Source: JALQUL01 sp964556425
GTDB taxonomy: Bacteria; Pseudomonadota; Gammaproteobacteria; Burkholderiales; Burkholderiaceae_C
NCBI GenBank assembly: GCA_964556425.1
Contig: CAZKWC010000067.1
Coordinates: 1-16,522 of the forward strand
Length of the DNA: 16,522 bases
Reading direction: 5' to 3'
The notes under the pieces are model-generated. The model was not told the origin of the DNA. It made no database searches and was given only the letters and a program-made list of their open reading frames with translations. Both the position numbers and the translations under genes were made by a program. This document shows positions 6,374 to 14,093 of the stretch, in pieces (within the stretch, counting starts at the first letter, position 1; the number at the start of each line of letters is the position of its first letter).

Positions 6374-7582
6374 TTAGGCTTCTAAACGCTCAATTACCAT
6401 TGCAATACCTTGCCCTACGCCAATACACATGGTGCATAAAGCATAACGACCGTTGGTGTTTTCTAGGTGGCGTAAAGCAGTTAAAACTAATCTCGCACCC
6501 GAGGCGCCCAATGGATGACCTAAAGCAATCGCACCACCATTAGGGTTCACATGGGTAGCATCGTCTGCCAAACCTAAACCACGCATGACAGATAAAGCTT
6601 GAGCAGCAAAGGCTTCGTTTAACTCGACTAAATCCATTTGATCAAGTGTTAAGCCAGCTAGTTTTAACGCTTTTTGGCTAGCAGTGACAGGACCAATACC
6701 CATAATACGAGGGGCTACACCACTGGTGGCCATTGCTACAATTTTGCCTCTGGCTTTTAGGCCGTGTTGTTGTACCGCTGCAGCGCTGGCTAATAACAAG
6801 GCCACAGAGCCATCATTGACGCCAGAAGCATTGCCTGCTGTCACAGTGCCGTTTTCACGCACTACTGGTTTTAATTTGCCTAGTGTTTCTGCATCGGTTA
6901 AGCGTGGGTGCTCGTCTTTGTTAACGCTGGTGGTTTTACCGCCTTTGCCAGCTATCTCTACCGTTAATAATTCGTTTTCAAAAAAGCCAGCGGCATGGGC
7001 TGCGGCATAACGTTCTTGACTACGAATAGCAAAAGCGTCTTGGTCAGCCCTTGAAATATGAAATTCATCGGCTAAGTTTTCGGCTGTTTCTGGCATGGAA
7101 TCAGTACCGTACATGGCCTTCATTTTTTTGTTCACAAAACGCCAGCCAATGGTGGTGTCTTCTACTTTATTGCTACGTGAAAATGCAGTTTCTGCTTTTG
7201 GCATCACAAAAGGCGCACGACTCATGCTTTCAACACCACCTGCAATTACCAAATGCGCTTCAGATGCTTTAATGGCACGAGCTGCTAAACCCACAGCGTC
7301 CATACCAGAGCCACACAGGCGGTTAACAGTAGCGGCTGGCACTTCAATCGGGAGGCCAGCCAATAAACCCGCCATACGGGCTACATTGCGGTTATCTTCG
7401 CCCGCTTGGTTGGCACAACCGTAATAGAGTTCATCCACTTGTTTAAAGTCTAGACCGGCATTACGCTCGATTAAGGCTTTAATGGGAAGTGAGCCTAAAT
7501 CATCGGCACGTACGCTCGATAAAGCACCACCATAGCGGCCAAATGGGGTACGAATTCCATCAATAATAAATGCTTCAGACAT
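6374..7582 (-). CDS. paaJ: 3-oxoadipyl-CoA / 3-oxo-5,6-dehydrosuberyl-CoA thiolase
   Basis: A 402-residue thiolase of the PaaJ/PcaF group. It catalyses CoA-dependent cleavage of 3-oxo-5,6-dehydrosuberyl-CoA and 3-oxoadipyl-CoA, yielding acetyl-CoA and finally succinyl-CoA. The nucleophile is Cys90 in N-R-L-C-G-S-G, with His356 in G-H-P-L-G and Cys386 in C-T-M-C-I-G-V-G. The N-terminus (I-D-G-I-R-T-P-F-G-R-Y-G-G-A-L) is near-canonical for 3-oxoadipyl-CoA thiolases. The start at 7582 has AGGAG eight bases upstream and overlaps the 3' end of paaR by eight bases (ATG...TGA), implying coupled translation. An in-frame GTG at 7663 would add 27 non-family residues and is rejected. It could also serve the protocatechuate beta-ketoadipate pathway (pcaF); position in the paa operon favours paaJ. 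Confidence 0.95.
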   Translation of the reverse strand: MSEAFIIDGIRTPFGRYGGALSSVRADDLGSLPIKALIERNAGLDFKQVDELYYGCANQAGEDNRNVARMAGLLAGLPIEVPAATVNRLCGSGMDAVGLAARAIKASEAHLVIAGGVESMSRAPFVMPKAETAFSRSNKVEDTTIGWRFVNKKMKAMYGTDSMPETAENLADEFHISRADQDAFAIRSQERYAAAHAAGFFENELLTVEIAGKGGKTTSVNKDEHPRLTDAETLGKLKPVVRENGTVTAGNASGVNDGSVALLLASAAAVQQHGLKARGKIVAMATSGVAPRIMGIGPVTASQKALKLAGLTLDQMDLVELNEAFAAQALSVMRGLGLADDATHVNPNGGAIALGHPLGASGARLVLTALRHLENTNGRYALCTMCIGVGQGIAMVIERLEA

Positions 7583-8246
7583 TGCTGTTACTCCTAGATT
7601 GGTTTTGATTTTGTTGTAGTGATTCTTGAACCGCAAGCTCTGAAGCAATGCTTTCAATGCCACCTAAAAAAAGTTGCGATACCAATGGACCCATTTGTGC
7701 ATGGCTGAGTTTTCCACCTGGTTTTAGCCAAGTAAAAGTCCAGTTCATCATGCCAAATAAACTCATGGTGAGGGGGGTAATAAGATCAGAATTTTGTAAA
7801 CCTGGATAAAGTTTTTGCACCATTTGTGCAAAAGCACCTACCACTTGTTTTTCTTTGGCCACCACTATGCTGCGCATATCGGGGCGTAAAAATTTAACGT
7901 CTTGCACCAATACCATGTGTTGATGCTGTGCATGCTGGTATTGGGTCATAAAACTAGCCACCAAAATTTCAAAAGATTTTTGATGCGGCCAATTATTTTC
8001 TTGGCAGCTTTGTTGATGCTGTTGAACAATATCGACAAGTTGCGACATATAGCTATCGACAATATCAAATAAAATCTCTTCTTTGTCTTTGTAATAGTGA
8101 TAGATAAGTGGTTTAGATAAACCACTAGCTTTCGCTAAATTGACCATAGACGCATAGTGAAAACCATGCTCGGCAAACAGCTGCGCCGCAGCATTTAAAA
8201 TAATGCTGCGTTGCGCTTGAAATTTTGGTGTTTTGGGTAAGTTCAT
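7575..8246 (-). CDS. paaR: TetR-family regulator of phenylacetate genes
   Basis: A 223-residue TetR-type repressor. The N-terminal DNA-binding domain covers about residues 10-60, with the helix-turn-helix near 33-54 (S-G-L-S-K-P-L-I-Y-H-Y-Y). The rest is a helical ligand-binding domain, with a Gln-rich stretch near 75-85 and a Gln/Asn/Ser-rich tail. TetR-type PaaR in betaproteobacteria and Thermus represses paa genes and is released by phenylacetyl-CoA. The presumed targets are the two ACCGACCGGTC-core operators at 13881-13901 and 14024-14044, which would make it autoregulated because it lies in the operon it controls. It starts three bases after the paaE stop with no visible Shine-Dalgarno, so translation is probably coupled to paaE. 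The effector is inferred from the family. Confidence 0.88.
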   Translation of the reverse strand: MNLPKTPKFQAQRSIILNAAAQLFAEHGFHYASMVNLAKASGLSKPLIYHYYKDKEEILFDIVDSYMSQLVDIVQQHQQSCQENNWPHQKSFEILVASFMTQYQHAQHQHMVLVQDVKFLRPDMRSIVVAKEKQVVGAFAQMVQKLYPGLQNSDLITPLTMSLFGMMNWTFTWLKPGGKLSHAQMGPLVSQLFLGGIESIASELAVQESLQQNQNQSRSNSNV

Positions 8247-8249
8247 GTA

Positions 8250-9317
8250 TTAACGGTTGTCAAAACTAATCACGACTTTTTCAGTCAGTGGATGAGCTTG
8301 GCAAGATAACACAAAGCCTTGGTCAACGTCGTGTTGTTCTAGTGCAAAGTTACGATCCATTCGAACTTTACCCTCTAACACTTTACATCTGCAAGTGTTG
8401 CAAACCCCACCTTTACATGAGTAAGGAAGGTTCATACCGCTAGCCAATGCCACATCTAAAATAGATTCTGCACCTTTGTGATAATCAACTTGGCGGGTGT
8501 TGCCATCTGCAATCACCGTAATGGTGGCTTCTGGAGCATCTTCTGCGTGAGACACGGCAGGGCGTCCTTCTTGTACTACACCAAAGCGTTCGGTATGAAT
8601 ATTAGCTTTGTTAACACCAGCCGCTTGTAAAGTTGCTTCTACTTCATCAATCATGGAGTTAGGGCCACAAATAAAAGCTTCGTTAATGCTGGCAGCAGGA
8701 ATTAAAGTTTGTAAAAACTGCTGGACCTTAGCGCCATCAAGACGACCATTTAATAATTCGGCTTCTTGCGCTTCACGCGAAAAAATATTAATTAAACGCA
8801 GGCGTGTGAGGTAGGTGTTTTTTAAGTCTTCTAATTCTTCTTGAAACAAAGCCACACTTTGACGGCGATTACCATACACCAAAGTAAATTGACTTTTTGG
8901 CTCGGTGGCTAAAGTAGTTTTAATGATAGATAAAATTGGGGTAATGCCACTGCCAGCTACAAAGGCTACATAATGCTTTTGTTGATCTGCATTTAAAGGC
9001 GTAAAGAAATGACCCTCTGGTGTCATCACTTCAAGTGTTTGTCCGGCTTTTAATTGGTCGTGAAGCCAAGTAGAAAACACACCACCATTGACTTTTTTAA
9101 CCGCTACTTTTAATTGACCTTCTTGTACGCCAGAACAAATTGAATAGGAGCGACGTACTTCTTGACCCGCCACTGTTGCTTTTAAGGTTAAATGCTGACC
9201 TTGGTTAAAGCTGTAATCGGGTGCTAATTGATGAGGCACATCAAACAAAATACTAATTGCGTCTGGGGTTTCTTGTAAAACCTGCGCCACGCTTAAAGAG
9301 TGAAATTGTGGTGTCAT
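8250..9317 (-). CDS. paaE: Phenylacetyl-CoA 1,2-epoxidase reductase subunit
   Basis: A 355-residue NAD(P)H oxidoreductase that feeds electrons to the PaaABC di-iron epoxidase. An N-terminal flavin domain carries R-R-S-Y-S (55-59). The nucleotide-binding domain carries G-S-G-I-T-P (122-127) and C-G-P-N (217-220). The C-terminal plant-type ferredoxin domain binds a 2Fe-2S cluster through Cys301, Cys306, Cys309 and Cys339 (C-x4-C-x2-C-x29-C). All cluster ligands are present and the length is normal for PaaE. The start has no good Shine-Dalgarno, only an A/T-rich leader. It lies 60 bp after paaD and three bases before paaR. Confidence 0.96.
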   Translation of the reverse strand: MTPQFHSLSVAQVLQETPDAISILFDVPHQLAPDYSFNQGQHLTLKATVAGQEVRRSYSICSGVQEGQLKVAVKKVNGGVFSTWLHDQLKAGQTLEVMTPEGHFFTPLNADQQKHYVAFVAGSGITPILSIIKTTLATEPKSQFTLVYGNRRQSVALFQEELEDLKNTYLTRLRLINIFSREAQEAELLNGRLDGAKVQQFLQTLIPAASINEAFICGPNSMIDEVEATLQAAGVNKANIHTERFGVVQEGRPAVSHAEDAPEATITVIADGNTRQVDYHKGAESILDVALASGMNLPYSCKGGVCNTCRCKVLEGKVRMDRNFALEQHDVDQGFVLSCQAHPLTEKVVISFDNR

Positions 9318-9377
9318 AGGAAAAAATCTTTTTAAAAATAAATCACAATAGGCTTGGCAACTTCATGTTGATCAGCA

Positions 9378-9878
9378 TTAAATAGGCTTGAAAAATTCAA
9401 ACGGTTCACGGCAAGATAAGCATCGGTACAAGGCTTTACAAGCAGTGGAGCCAAACTCAGAAATACGTTCGGTTTTATTGCTATTACACAAAGGGCAATT
9501 AAGGTTTTCTTTAAGTGTAGGAACAAATCGTATGACTTGTTCAGCGGCAGGGCTGGCGCATTTAGATGGAGTGGCCATACCATAACGTTTGAGCTTTTCT
9601 TTGGCCTCTGGATTAATCCAGTCAGTGGTCCAAGCAGGTGATAAACGCAGCTCCATTTCAACCGAACTCGCCCCTGCTGCTAACAAAGCTTTTTCAACAT
9701 CACGCTGAATTTCTTGGGTAGCAGGGCAGCCACTATAGGTGGGAGTGAGTGCAATATGCACGACTTCACCTTTAATTTGTATCTCTCTAACAATTCCCAA
9801 ATCAGTCACACTAATAACTGGAATTTCGGGGTCTGGTACGAGATGTACGGCTTGCCAAGCTTGTTCTAGGGTAATCAT
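9378..9878 (-). CDS. paaD: Phenylacetyl-CoA epoxidase maturation protein
   Basis: A 166-residue protein. The N-terminal half is a DUF59/MIP18-like domain (about 1-95) with D-P-E-I-P-V-I-S-V-x-D-L-G-I-V (16-30) and the family Cys51 in Y-S-G-C-P-A. The C-terminal half is a zinc-ribbon-like module with Cys128, Cys131, Cys153 and Cys156, plus an extra Cys147. PaaD is needed for epoxidase function and is thought to help assemble its iron or iron-sulfur centres; it is not a catalytic subunit. Both Cys pairs are intact. An AAGG lies about ten bases before the ATG, and the gap after paaC is 25 bases. The length matches the family. Confidence 0.95.
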   Translation of the reverse strand: MITLEQAWQAVHLVPDPEIPVISVTDLGIVREIQIKGEVVHIALTPTYSGCPATQEIQRDVEKALLAAGASSVEMELRLSPAWTTDWINPEAKEKLKRYGMATPSKCASPAAEQVIRFVPTLKENLNCPLCNSNKTERISEFGSTACKALYRCLSCREPFEFFKPI

Positions 9879-9903
9879 TTGTTTAAAACCTTGATGCTTG
9901 GAA

Positions 9904-10617
9904 TTACCAAACTTGACCAGGATAGGTGCGTTGCATATATTGCATTTCTGCTAACAAATGCCCCATGTGTTCAGAATGGCGGCCTAAGTGACCAAAACTC
10001 TTAAACGGTACTGCTTTAGGTAAAGTTAAAGTGGCAGTGGCAAACACGTCTTGAACAATGGCTAACCATTGTGGATACAAGGCAGCGTGTTCAGTGTTGT
10101 CAAATAAGGCTTGGGTATAAGGCCAAATATAATCTAAAGCTTGTTGTGCTTTGTCATGAGAAGTGGCGGTGCCATCACCTAAACGAATCACCCACTCACC
10201 ACAATGGTTGAGGTGGTAACGTGTTTCTTTGGCGCTTTTTAAGGCAATCGCTTTTAACTGTTCGTCGGTGCTATTAGCCAATTGTTGCCATACCAAACTT
10301 TGCCATGCACTAAAAATAAACAAACGAATAATAGTGTGCGCAAAATCACGATTAGGCAATTCACATAAAGTGAAATTACGATACTGACCTTCGGTACGTA
10401 AAAAAGCCAATTGGTCTTCGTCACGGCCTTGTGCATCAAGTGTGCCCGCATATTGCATCAACATACGAGTTTGACCAATCAAATCTAATGCAATATTAGA
10501 TAAAGCCAAGTCTTCTTCAATAATGGGGGCCTTACCACACCACTCACTGGTGCGTTGTCCCAAAATAAGCGTGTTATCAGCCAGATGAATGACTTTTTCA
10601 AATAATGAATTTTCCAT
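9904..10617 (-). CDS. paaC: Phenylacetyl-CoA 1,2-epoxidase structural subunit
   Basis: A helical ferritin-like protein of 237 residues from the chosen ATG. It partners PaaA in the epoxidase core and lacks its own catalytic iron centre in this family. Recognisable parts are G-Q-R-x-S-E-W-C-G-x-A-P (about 20-31), the helix L-A-L-S-N-I-A-L-D-L-I-G-Q (about 37-49) and the C-terminal L-L-A-E-M-Q-Y-M-Q-R-x-Y-P-G-Q. An in-frame TTG at 10632, directly after the paaB stop, would add five residues. The ATG at 10617 matches the usual distance to the G-Q-R motif and is preferred, although neither start has a strong Shine-Dalgarno. Confidence 0.95.
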   Translation of the reverse strand: MENSLFEKVIHLADNTLILGQRTSEWCGKAPIIEEDLALSNIALDLIGQTRMLMQYAGTLDAQGRDEDQLAFLRTEGQYRNFTLCELPNRDFAHTIIRLFIFSAWQSLVWQQLANSTDEQLKAIALKSAKETRYHLNHCGEWVIRLGDGTATSHDKAQQALDYIWPYTQALFDNTEHAALYPQWLAIVQDVFATATLTLPKAVPFKSFGHLGRHSEHMGHLLAEMQYMQRTYPGQVW

Positions 10618-10632
10618 TTTTATCAGGCTCAA

Positions 10633-10923
10633 TTACATGTGGTTAACAGCATCTGGCAACTTATAAAAAGTTGGATGACGATAGATTTTGTCTTCAGCTG
10701 GATCGAATAACTCTGCTTTTGCGTCTGGATCAGAGGCCACGATATCGCTGGCTTTAACAACCCAAATACTCACACCCTCTTGACGACGTGTGTAAACATC
10801 ACGTGCCATTTGCAAAGCTAAACGTGCATCTGCAGCATGTAAACTGCCACAATGTTTATGGTCAAGACCACTTTTGCTACGAACAAAAACTTCCCATAAT
10901 GGCCATTCAGTAGATTGAGTCAT
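10633..10923 (-). CDS. paaB: Phenylacetyl-CoA 1,2-epoxidase subunit B
   Basis: A 96-residue protein almost the same length as E. coli PaaB, with the conserved W-P-L-W-E-V-F-V-R start, G-S-L-H-A-A-D (26-32), Y-T-R-R-x-E-G-x-S-I-W-V-V-K-A-S-D-I near the middle, and Y-R-H-P-T-F-Y near the end. PaaB bridges PaaAC dimers and is required for an active complex. It has no catalytic residues. GGAAGGA about eight bases before the ATG is a good ribosome-binding site. A 100-bp gap with an inverted repeat separates it from paaA, unusual in an otherwise tight cluster. Confidence 0.97.
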   Translation of the reverse strand: MTQSTEWPLWEVFVRSKSGLDHKHCGSLHAADARLALQMARDVYTRRQEGVSIWVVKASDIVASDPDAKAELFDPAEDKIYRHPTFYKLPDAVNHM

Positions 10924-10955
10924 GCTATTTTTCCTTCCAATTTAATTCTTGACTA

Positions 10956-11007
10956 AGAAGTCTTTGCGCTTACCTTTAGTAATGGTGAGTAGATTTCAAA
11001 GACTTCT
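10956..11007 (-). repeat. Perfect inverted repeat between paaA and paaB
   Basis: AGAAGTCTTTG (10956-10966) and CAAAGACTTCT (10997-11007) form a perfect 11-bp stem around a 30-base loop. The loop contains a small TTAC/GTAA self-complement (10970-10973, 10979-10982). No T-run follows on the minus strand. It is more likely an mRNA processing or stability element, or a partial attenuator, than a full terminator. Confidence 0.6.
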
Positions 11008-11023
11008 ATAAAAATAATTTCTT

Positions 11024-12031
11024 TTATGCAATTTTGGCTTGTGCTTGCTGTTGTTTAGCACTGTGCGCCATGGCTGCTTCACGCACCCAAGCACCGTCTT
11101 CCCAGGCTTTTACACGGGCTTCTAAACGGTCCACATTACATTGACCATGGCCATTTACCACTGACCAAAACTCATCCCAGTCGAGTGCACCAAAATCATA
11201 ATGACCACGTGCTTCATTCCATTTCAAATCGGGATCAGGTAAAGTAATACCTAAAATTTCGGCTTGAGGCACAGTGGCATCTACAAACTTTTGACGTAGA
11301 TCATCATTGGTAATACGTTTAATACCCCAAGCAGCACTTTGACCTGTATGAGTAGATTCATTGTCGTGCGGACCAAACATCATTAAAGAAGGTAACCACC
11401 AACGATTGACTGCATCTTGTACCATATCTTTTTGTTCTTGTGAACCTTGCATCATGGTGAGTAAGGCATCAAAGCCTTGACGTTGATGGAAAGATTCTTC
11501 TTTACAAATACGAATCATGGCTCGTGCATAAGGACCAAAACTACATTTGCACAATGGAATTTGATTCATGATGGCAGCACCATCTACCAACCAACCCACT
11601 ACGCCAATATCGGCCCAGTTAAGCGTTGGGTAATTAAAAATGGAAGAGTATTTGGCTTTACCAGTATGCAAGGCGTTCAGTAAATCATCACGAGAAACAC
11701 CCATGGTTTCTGCTGCTGAGTACAAATACAAACCGTGACCACCTTCGTCTTGAATTTTGGCTAACAAAATCGCTTTACGTTTTAAGCTAGGTGCACGAGT
11801 GACCCAATTGCCCTCAGGCAACATACCTACAATTTCAGAGTGGGCATGTTGGCTAATTTGGCGAACTAAAGTTTTACGATAGGCGTCTGGCATCCAGTCT
11901 TTGGCTTCAATATAATCGCCGCGCGCTAACTTGGCATTAAATTCTGCTTCGTATTCTGGGTTTTCCACCACACGAACTGCAGGTTTGCTAGATTTGTCGT
12001 TGGGGTTTTCAATCAATGATTGGGTATACAT
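11024..12031 (-). CDS. paaA: Phenylacetyl-CoA 1,2-epoxidase catalytic subunit
   Basis: A 335-residue di-iron oxygenase subunit that inserts one O2 atom into the ring of phenylacetyl-CoA to give the 1,2-epoxide. The ferritin-like helices keep the expected iron ligands: Glu66 (Q-H-A-H-S-E), Glu96 and His99 (D-E-G-G-H), and Glu179 and His182 (E-E-S-F-H). Asp150 sits in G-W-L-V-D. I assigned these by comparison with E. coli PaaA, where numbering is about 24 lower. The chain is slightly longer than E. coli PaaA, with an extra N-terminal stretch (about 1-25) and an Ala/Gln/Lys-rich tail. The Shine-Dalgarno is weak (GAAAG). It follows paaK by 24 bases. Confidence 0.97.
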   Translation of the reverse strand: MYTQSLIENPNDKSSKPAVRVVENPEYEAEFNAKLARGDYIEAKDWMPDAYRKTLVRQISQHAHSEIVGMLPEGNWVTRAPSLKRKAILLAKIQDEGGHGLYLYSAAETMGVSRDDLLNALHTGKAKYSSIFNYPTLNWADIGVVGWLVDGAAIMNQIPLCKCSFGPYARAMIRICKEESFHQRQGFDALLTMMQGSQEQKDMVQDAVNRWWLPSLMMFGPHDNESTHTGQSAAWGIKRITNDDLRQKFVDATVPQAEILGITLPDPDLKWNEARGHYDFGALDWDEFWSVVNGHGQCNVDRLEARVKAWEDGAWVREAAMAHSAKQQQAQAKIA

Positions 12032-12055
12032 TTTTCAGACTTTCGTTGAATAAAA

Positions 12056-13366
12056 TTAATGTTGACGACTATCGATAACACGTTTGGCTTTGCCTACTTC
12101 GCTGCGTTGCAAAGTAAATGCATGATGCACAATTACTTCAGTGGTAATACCCACCAAGGTTTTAATTCTTTCGCGTACTTTTTTCGCTACTTCTGCACGG
12201 GCCGATTCAGAGTTGTCCGCACCAGGTTGTAATTCAGTGTTGACAATTACAGTATCTAAATGACCTTGTTTGGCCACTTCAATTAAATATTGAGCAGACA
12301 AAGAAGGGAAACGAGCAATGATTTCTTCGATTTGAGTTGGGAACACGTTCACACCACGAATAATCAACATATCGTCGGAGCGACCGGTGATTTTGCCAAT
12401 ACGGCGCATACTGCGTGAAGTAGGTGGTAATAATCGAGTTAAGTCGCGAGTGCGGTAACGAATCATGGGTAAACCCTCTTTGGTTAAAGTGGTAAATACC
12501 AACTCGCCTTCAGAACCATCGGGTAATACTTCGCCAGTAATTGGGTCAATAATTTCTGGGTAGAAAAAGTCTTCCCAAATGACTGGGCCGTCTTTGCTTT
12601 CAATACATTCGCTTGCTACACCTGGGCCCATAATTTCAGATAGACCGTAGATGTCAACCGCATCTAAATCGGCACGATTTTGAATCGCATCACGAGTGCC
12701 TTCAGTCCAAGGTTCTGCGCCAAAAATACCCACTTTAATAGAGGTTTTGGCTGATTTACCTTGTTTTTCTAACTGATCCAATATGGTGAGCATATAGCTA
12801 GGAGTCACCATAATAATGTCAGGTTTAAAGTCTTCAATTAACTGAATTTGTTTTTCAGTTTGACCACCCGACATTGGCACCACCGTACAACCTAAACGCT
12901 CGGCACCGTAATGCGCACCCATACCACCGGTAAACAAACCATAACCATAAGCAATATGCACAATATCGCCTTTGCGGCCACCTGCTGCACGAATAGAGCG
13001 AGCTACTAAATTGGCCCAGTTATCAATATCGTTTTGGGTGTAACCCACTACAGTAGGTTTGCCGGTTGTACCAGATGATGCGTGCAAGCGCACAATTTGT
13101 TCACGTGGTACAGCAAACAAACCAAAAGGATAGTTGTCACGCAAATCCTTTTTCATGGTGAACGGAAACTTCGCAATATCGGCTAAAGTTTTAAAGTCAG
13201 ATGGATGCACACCTTTGGCATCAAATGCGGCTTTGTAGTGCGGCACGTTGTTATAAGCATGCTCTAGCGTCCACTTTAAACGTTGTAACTGTAAAGCCTG
13301 AATCTCATCACGACTTGCAGTTTCAATGGCTTCTAATTCGCCTGGTGTAGGAGTTTTAACTGTCAT
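12056..13366 (-). CDS. paaK: Phenylacetate-CoA ligase
   Basis: A 436-residue AMP-forming ligase that activates phenylacetate with ATP and CoA, the committing step of the pathway and the source of the inducer. Motifs seen are the P-loop S-S-G-T-T-G-K-P (97-104), Y-G-L-S-E (240-244), R-Y-R-T-R-D-L (303-309) and hinge G-R-S-D-D-M-L-I-I-R-G-V-N-V-F-P (328-343). A conserved Lys lies in G-K-A-K-R near the C-terminus. The length is typical. AGAGA upstream is a modest ribosome-binding site. It lies 35 bases after paaI and 24 before paaA. Confidence 0.97.
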   Translation of the reverse strand: MTVKTPTPGELEAIETASRDEIQALQLQRLKWTLEHAYNNVPHYKAAFDAKGVHPSDFKTLADIAKFPFTMKKDLRDNYPFGLFAVPREQIVRLHASSGTTGKPTVVGYTQNDIDNWANLVARSIRAAGGRKGDIVHIAYGYGLFTGGMGAHYGAERLGCTVVPMSGGQTEKQIQLIEDFKPDIIMVTPSYMLTILDQLEKQGKSAKTSIKVGIFGAEPWTEGTRDAIQNRADLDAVDIYGLSEIMGPGVASECIESKDGPVIWEDFFYPEIIDPITGEVLPDGSEGELVFTTLTKEGLPMIRYRTRDLTRLLPPTSRSMRRIGKITGRSDDMLIIRGVNVFPTQIEEIIARFPSLSAQYLIEVAKQGHLDTVIVNTELQPGADNSESARAEVAKKVRERIKTLVGITTEVIVHHAFTLQRSEVGKAKRVIDSRQH

Positions 13367-13401
13367 GGTAAATGTCTCTTTAGATATAAATTAGTTTTGA
13401 T

Positions 13402-13845
13402 TTAAACTGGAAAAACAGTGCGGCCCTTGAGGCGATAACTTTTACCTCGCATAGTGGCAACCAATACTCCACTTTGATTTTTTACTGCAATGTCATACAC
13501 ACCAGTGCGACCCGATAAAGCAACTTCAGTGGCATACGCAGTCAGGGTGTCGTTTAACTTGGCGGGTGCCACAAAATCAATAGACAAACCAGAAGCCACG
13601 GTGGCTTCGTTGTAGCTATTGCACGCAAAGGCAAAAGCAGAATCTGCTAGGGTGGTAATAAAGCCACCATGACAAGTTCCATGCCCATTTAGCATGTTGG
13701 CTTGCACTACCATTTGAATACTTGCTAAGCCAGGGCCAATTGCTTCAATTTGCATACCCAAACCTTTAGAGGCGGCATCGTCAGCGAACATCACATCACG
13801 AACTTTTTCGGCTATTTGTTGGGCGCTTAGAGGAGTGTTGCTCAT
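13402..13845 (-). CDS. paaI: Hydroxyphenylacetyl-CoA thioesterase
   Basis: A 147-residue hotdog-fold thioesterase that hydrolyses ring-hydroxylated phenylacetyl-CoA esters and frees trapped CoA. The active-site segment is N-G-H-G-T-C-H-G-G (53-61), with Asp68 in L-A-D-S-A-F-A-F. G-V-Y-D-I near 115-119 is also typical of PaaI. I place the start at the ATG ending at 13845, with AAGG about ten bases upstream. An in-frame TTG at 13899 would put the operator and both promoter boxes inside the coding region and is rejected. It is the first gene of the minus-strand operon. Confidence 0.94.
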   Translation of the reverse strand: MSNTPLSAQQIAEKVRDVMFADDAASKGLGMQIEAIGPGLASIQMVVQANMLNGHGTCHGGFITTLADSAFAFACNSYNEATVASGLSIDFVAPAKLNDTLTAYATEVALSGRTGVYDIAVKNQSGVLVATMRGKSYRLKGRTVFPV

Positions 13846-13866
13846 TGGATTTGGCCTTGTCTGGGA

Positions 13867-13895
13867 AAGATAAAAATAACTGACCGACCGGTCAA
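13867..13895 (-). promoter_or_regulatory. Promoter of the paaI-first operon
   Basis: On the minus strand TTGACC (13890-13895, five of six) is 17 bp from TATCTT (13867-13872, four of six). Transcription would start near 13860, giving a leader of about 15 bases with AAGG before the paaI ATG. The -35 box lies within the operator 13881-13901, so a bound repressor would block polymerase. Confidence 0.68.
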
Positions 13896-13901
13896 TCAAT
13901 C
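13881..13901. promoter_or_regulatory. PaaR-type operator for the paaI-first operon
   Basis: An imperfect palindrome TGACCGACCGGTCAATCA (13881-13898) with the perfect core GACCGGTC (13886-13893) and matching TGA/TCA ends. The same 20 bases (13882-13901) recur in the same orientation at 14025-14044. The ACCGACCGGTC type is typical of TetR-family operators in betaproteobacterial aromatic-acid regulons. PaaR is the only regulator gene in the window. Confidence 0.72.
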
Positions 13902-14022
13902 AAGATGAGGAATTATGACCTTAGACCAATCAAATAAACCTAGGGTTTACCCTTTAATTTAGTAAAAATCAAGTAAAAATTCTTTCAAAATTATTAATTT
14001 GATGGGCGTATAGATAAAAATA

Positions 14023-14051
14023 TAGACCGACCGGTCAATCAATCTTATACT
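14023..14051 (+). promoter_or_regulatory. Promoter of paaN
   Basis: TAGACC (14023-14028, four of six) is 17 bp from TATACT (14046-14051, five of six). Transcription would start near 14058, about 36 bases before the paaN ATG. The operator fills the -35 box and spacer. Confidence 0.6.
14024..14044. promoter_or_regulatory. PaaR-type operator for paaN
   Basis: The core GACCGGTC (14029-14036) lies in the 20-base sequence GACCGACCGGTCAATCAATC (14025-14044), identical to the one at 13882-13901. The two core centres are 143 bp apart, which allows co-regulation of both divergent units and possibly looping. Confidence 0.72.
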
Positions 14052-14093
14052 CAGCACTTTTAAAACCCCAGCCAGAAAATCTTCGGAGACTTT

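Noticed and set aside
13846..13899. Upstream in-frame TTG start for paaI
   Set aside because: It would place the operator and both promoter boxes inside the gene and adds residues not found in PaaI; the ATG at 13845 has AAGG upstream.
13942..13953. AGGGT-TT-ACCCT small palindrome as a second regulator site
   Set aside because: Five-base arms in A/T-rich DNA with no second copy; too weak to support a site.
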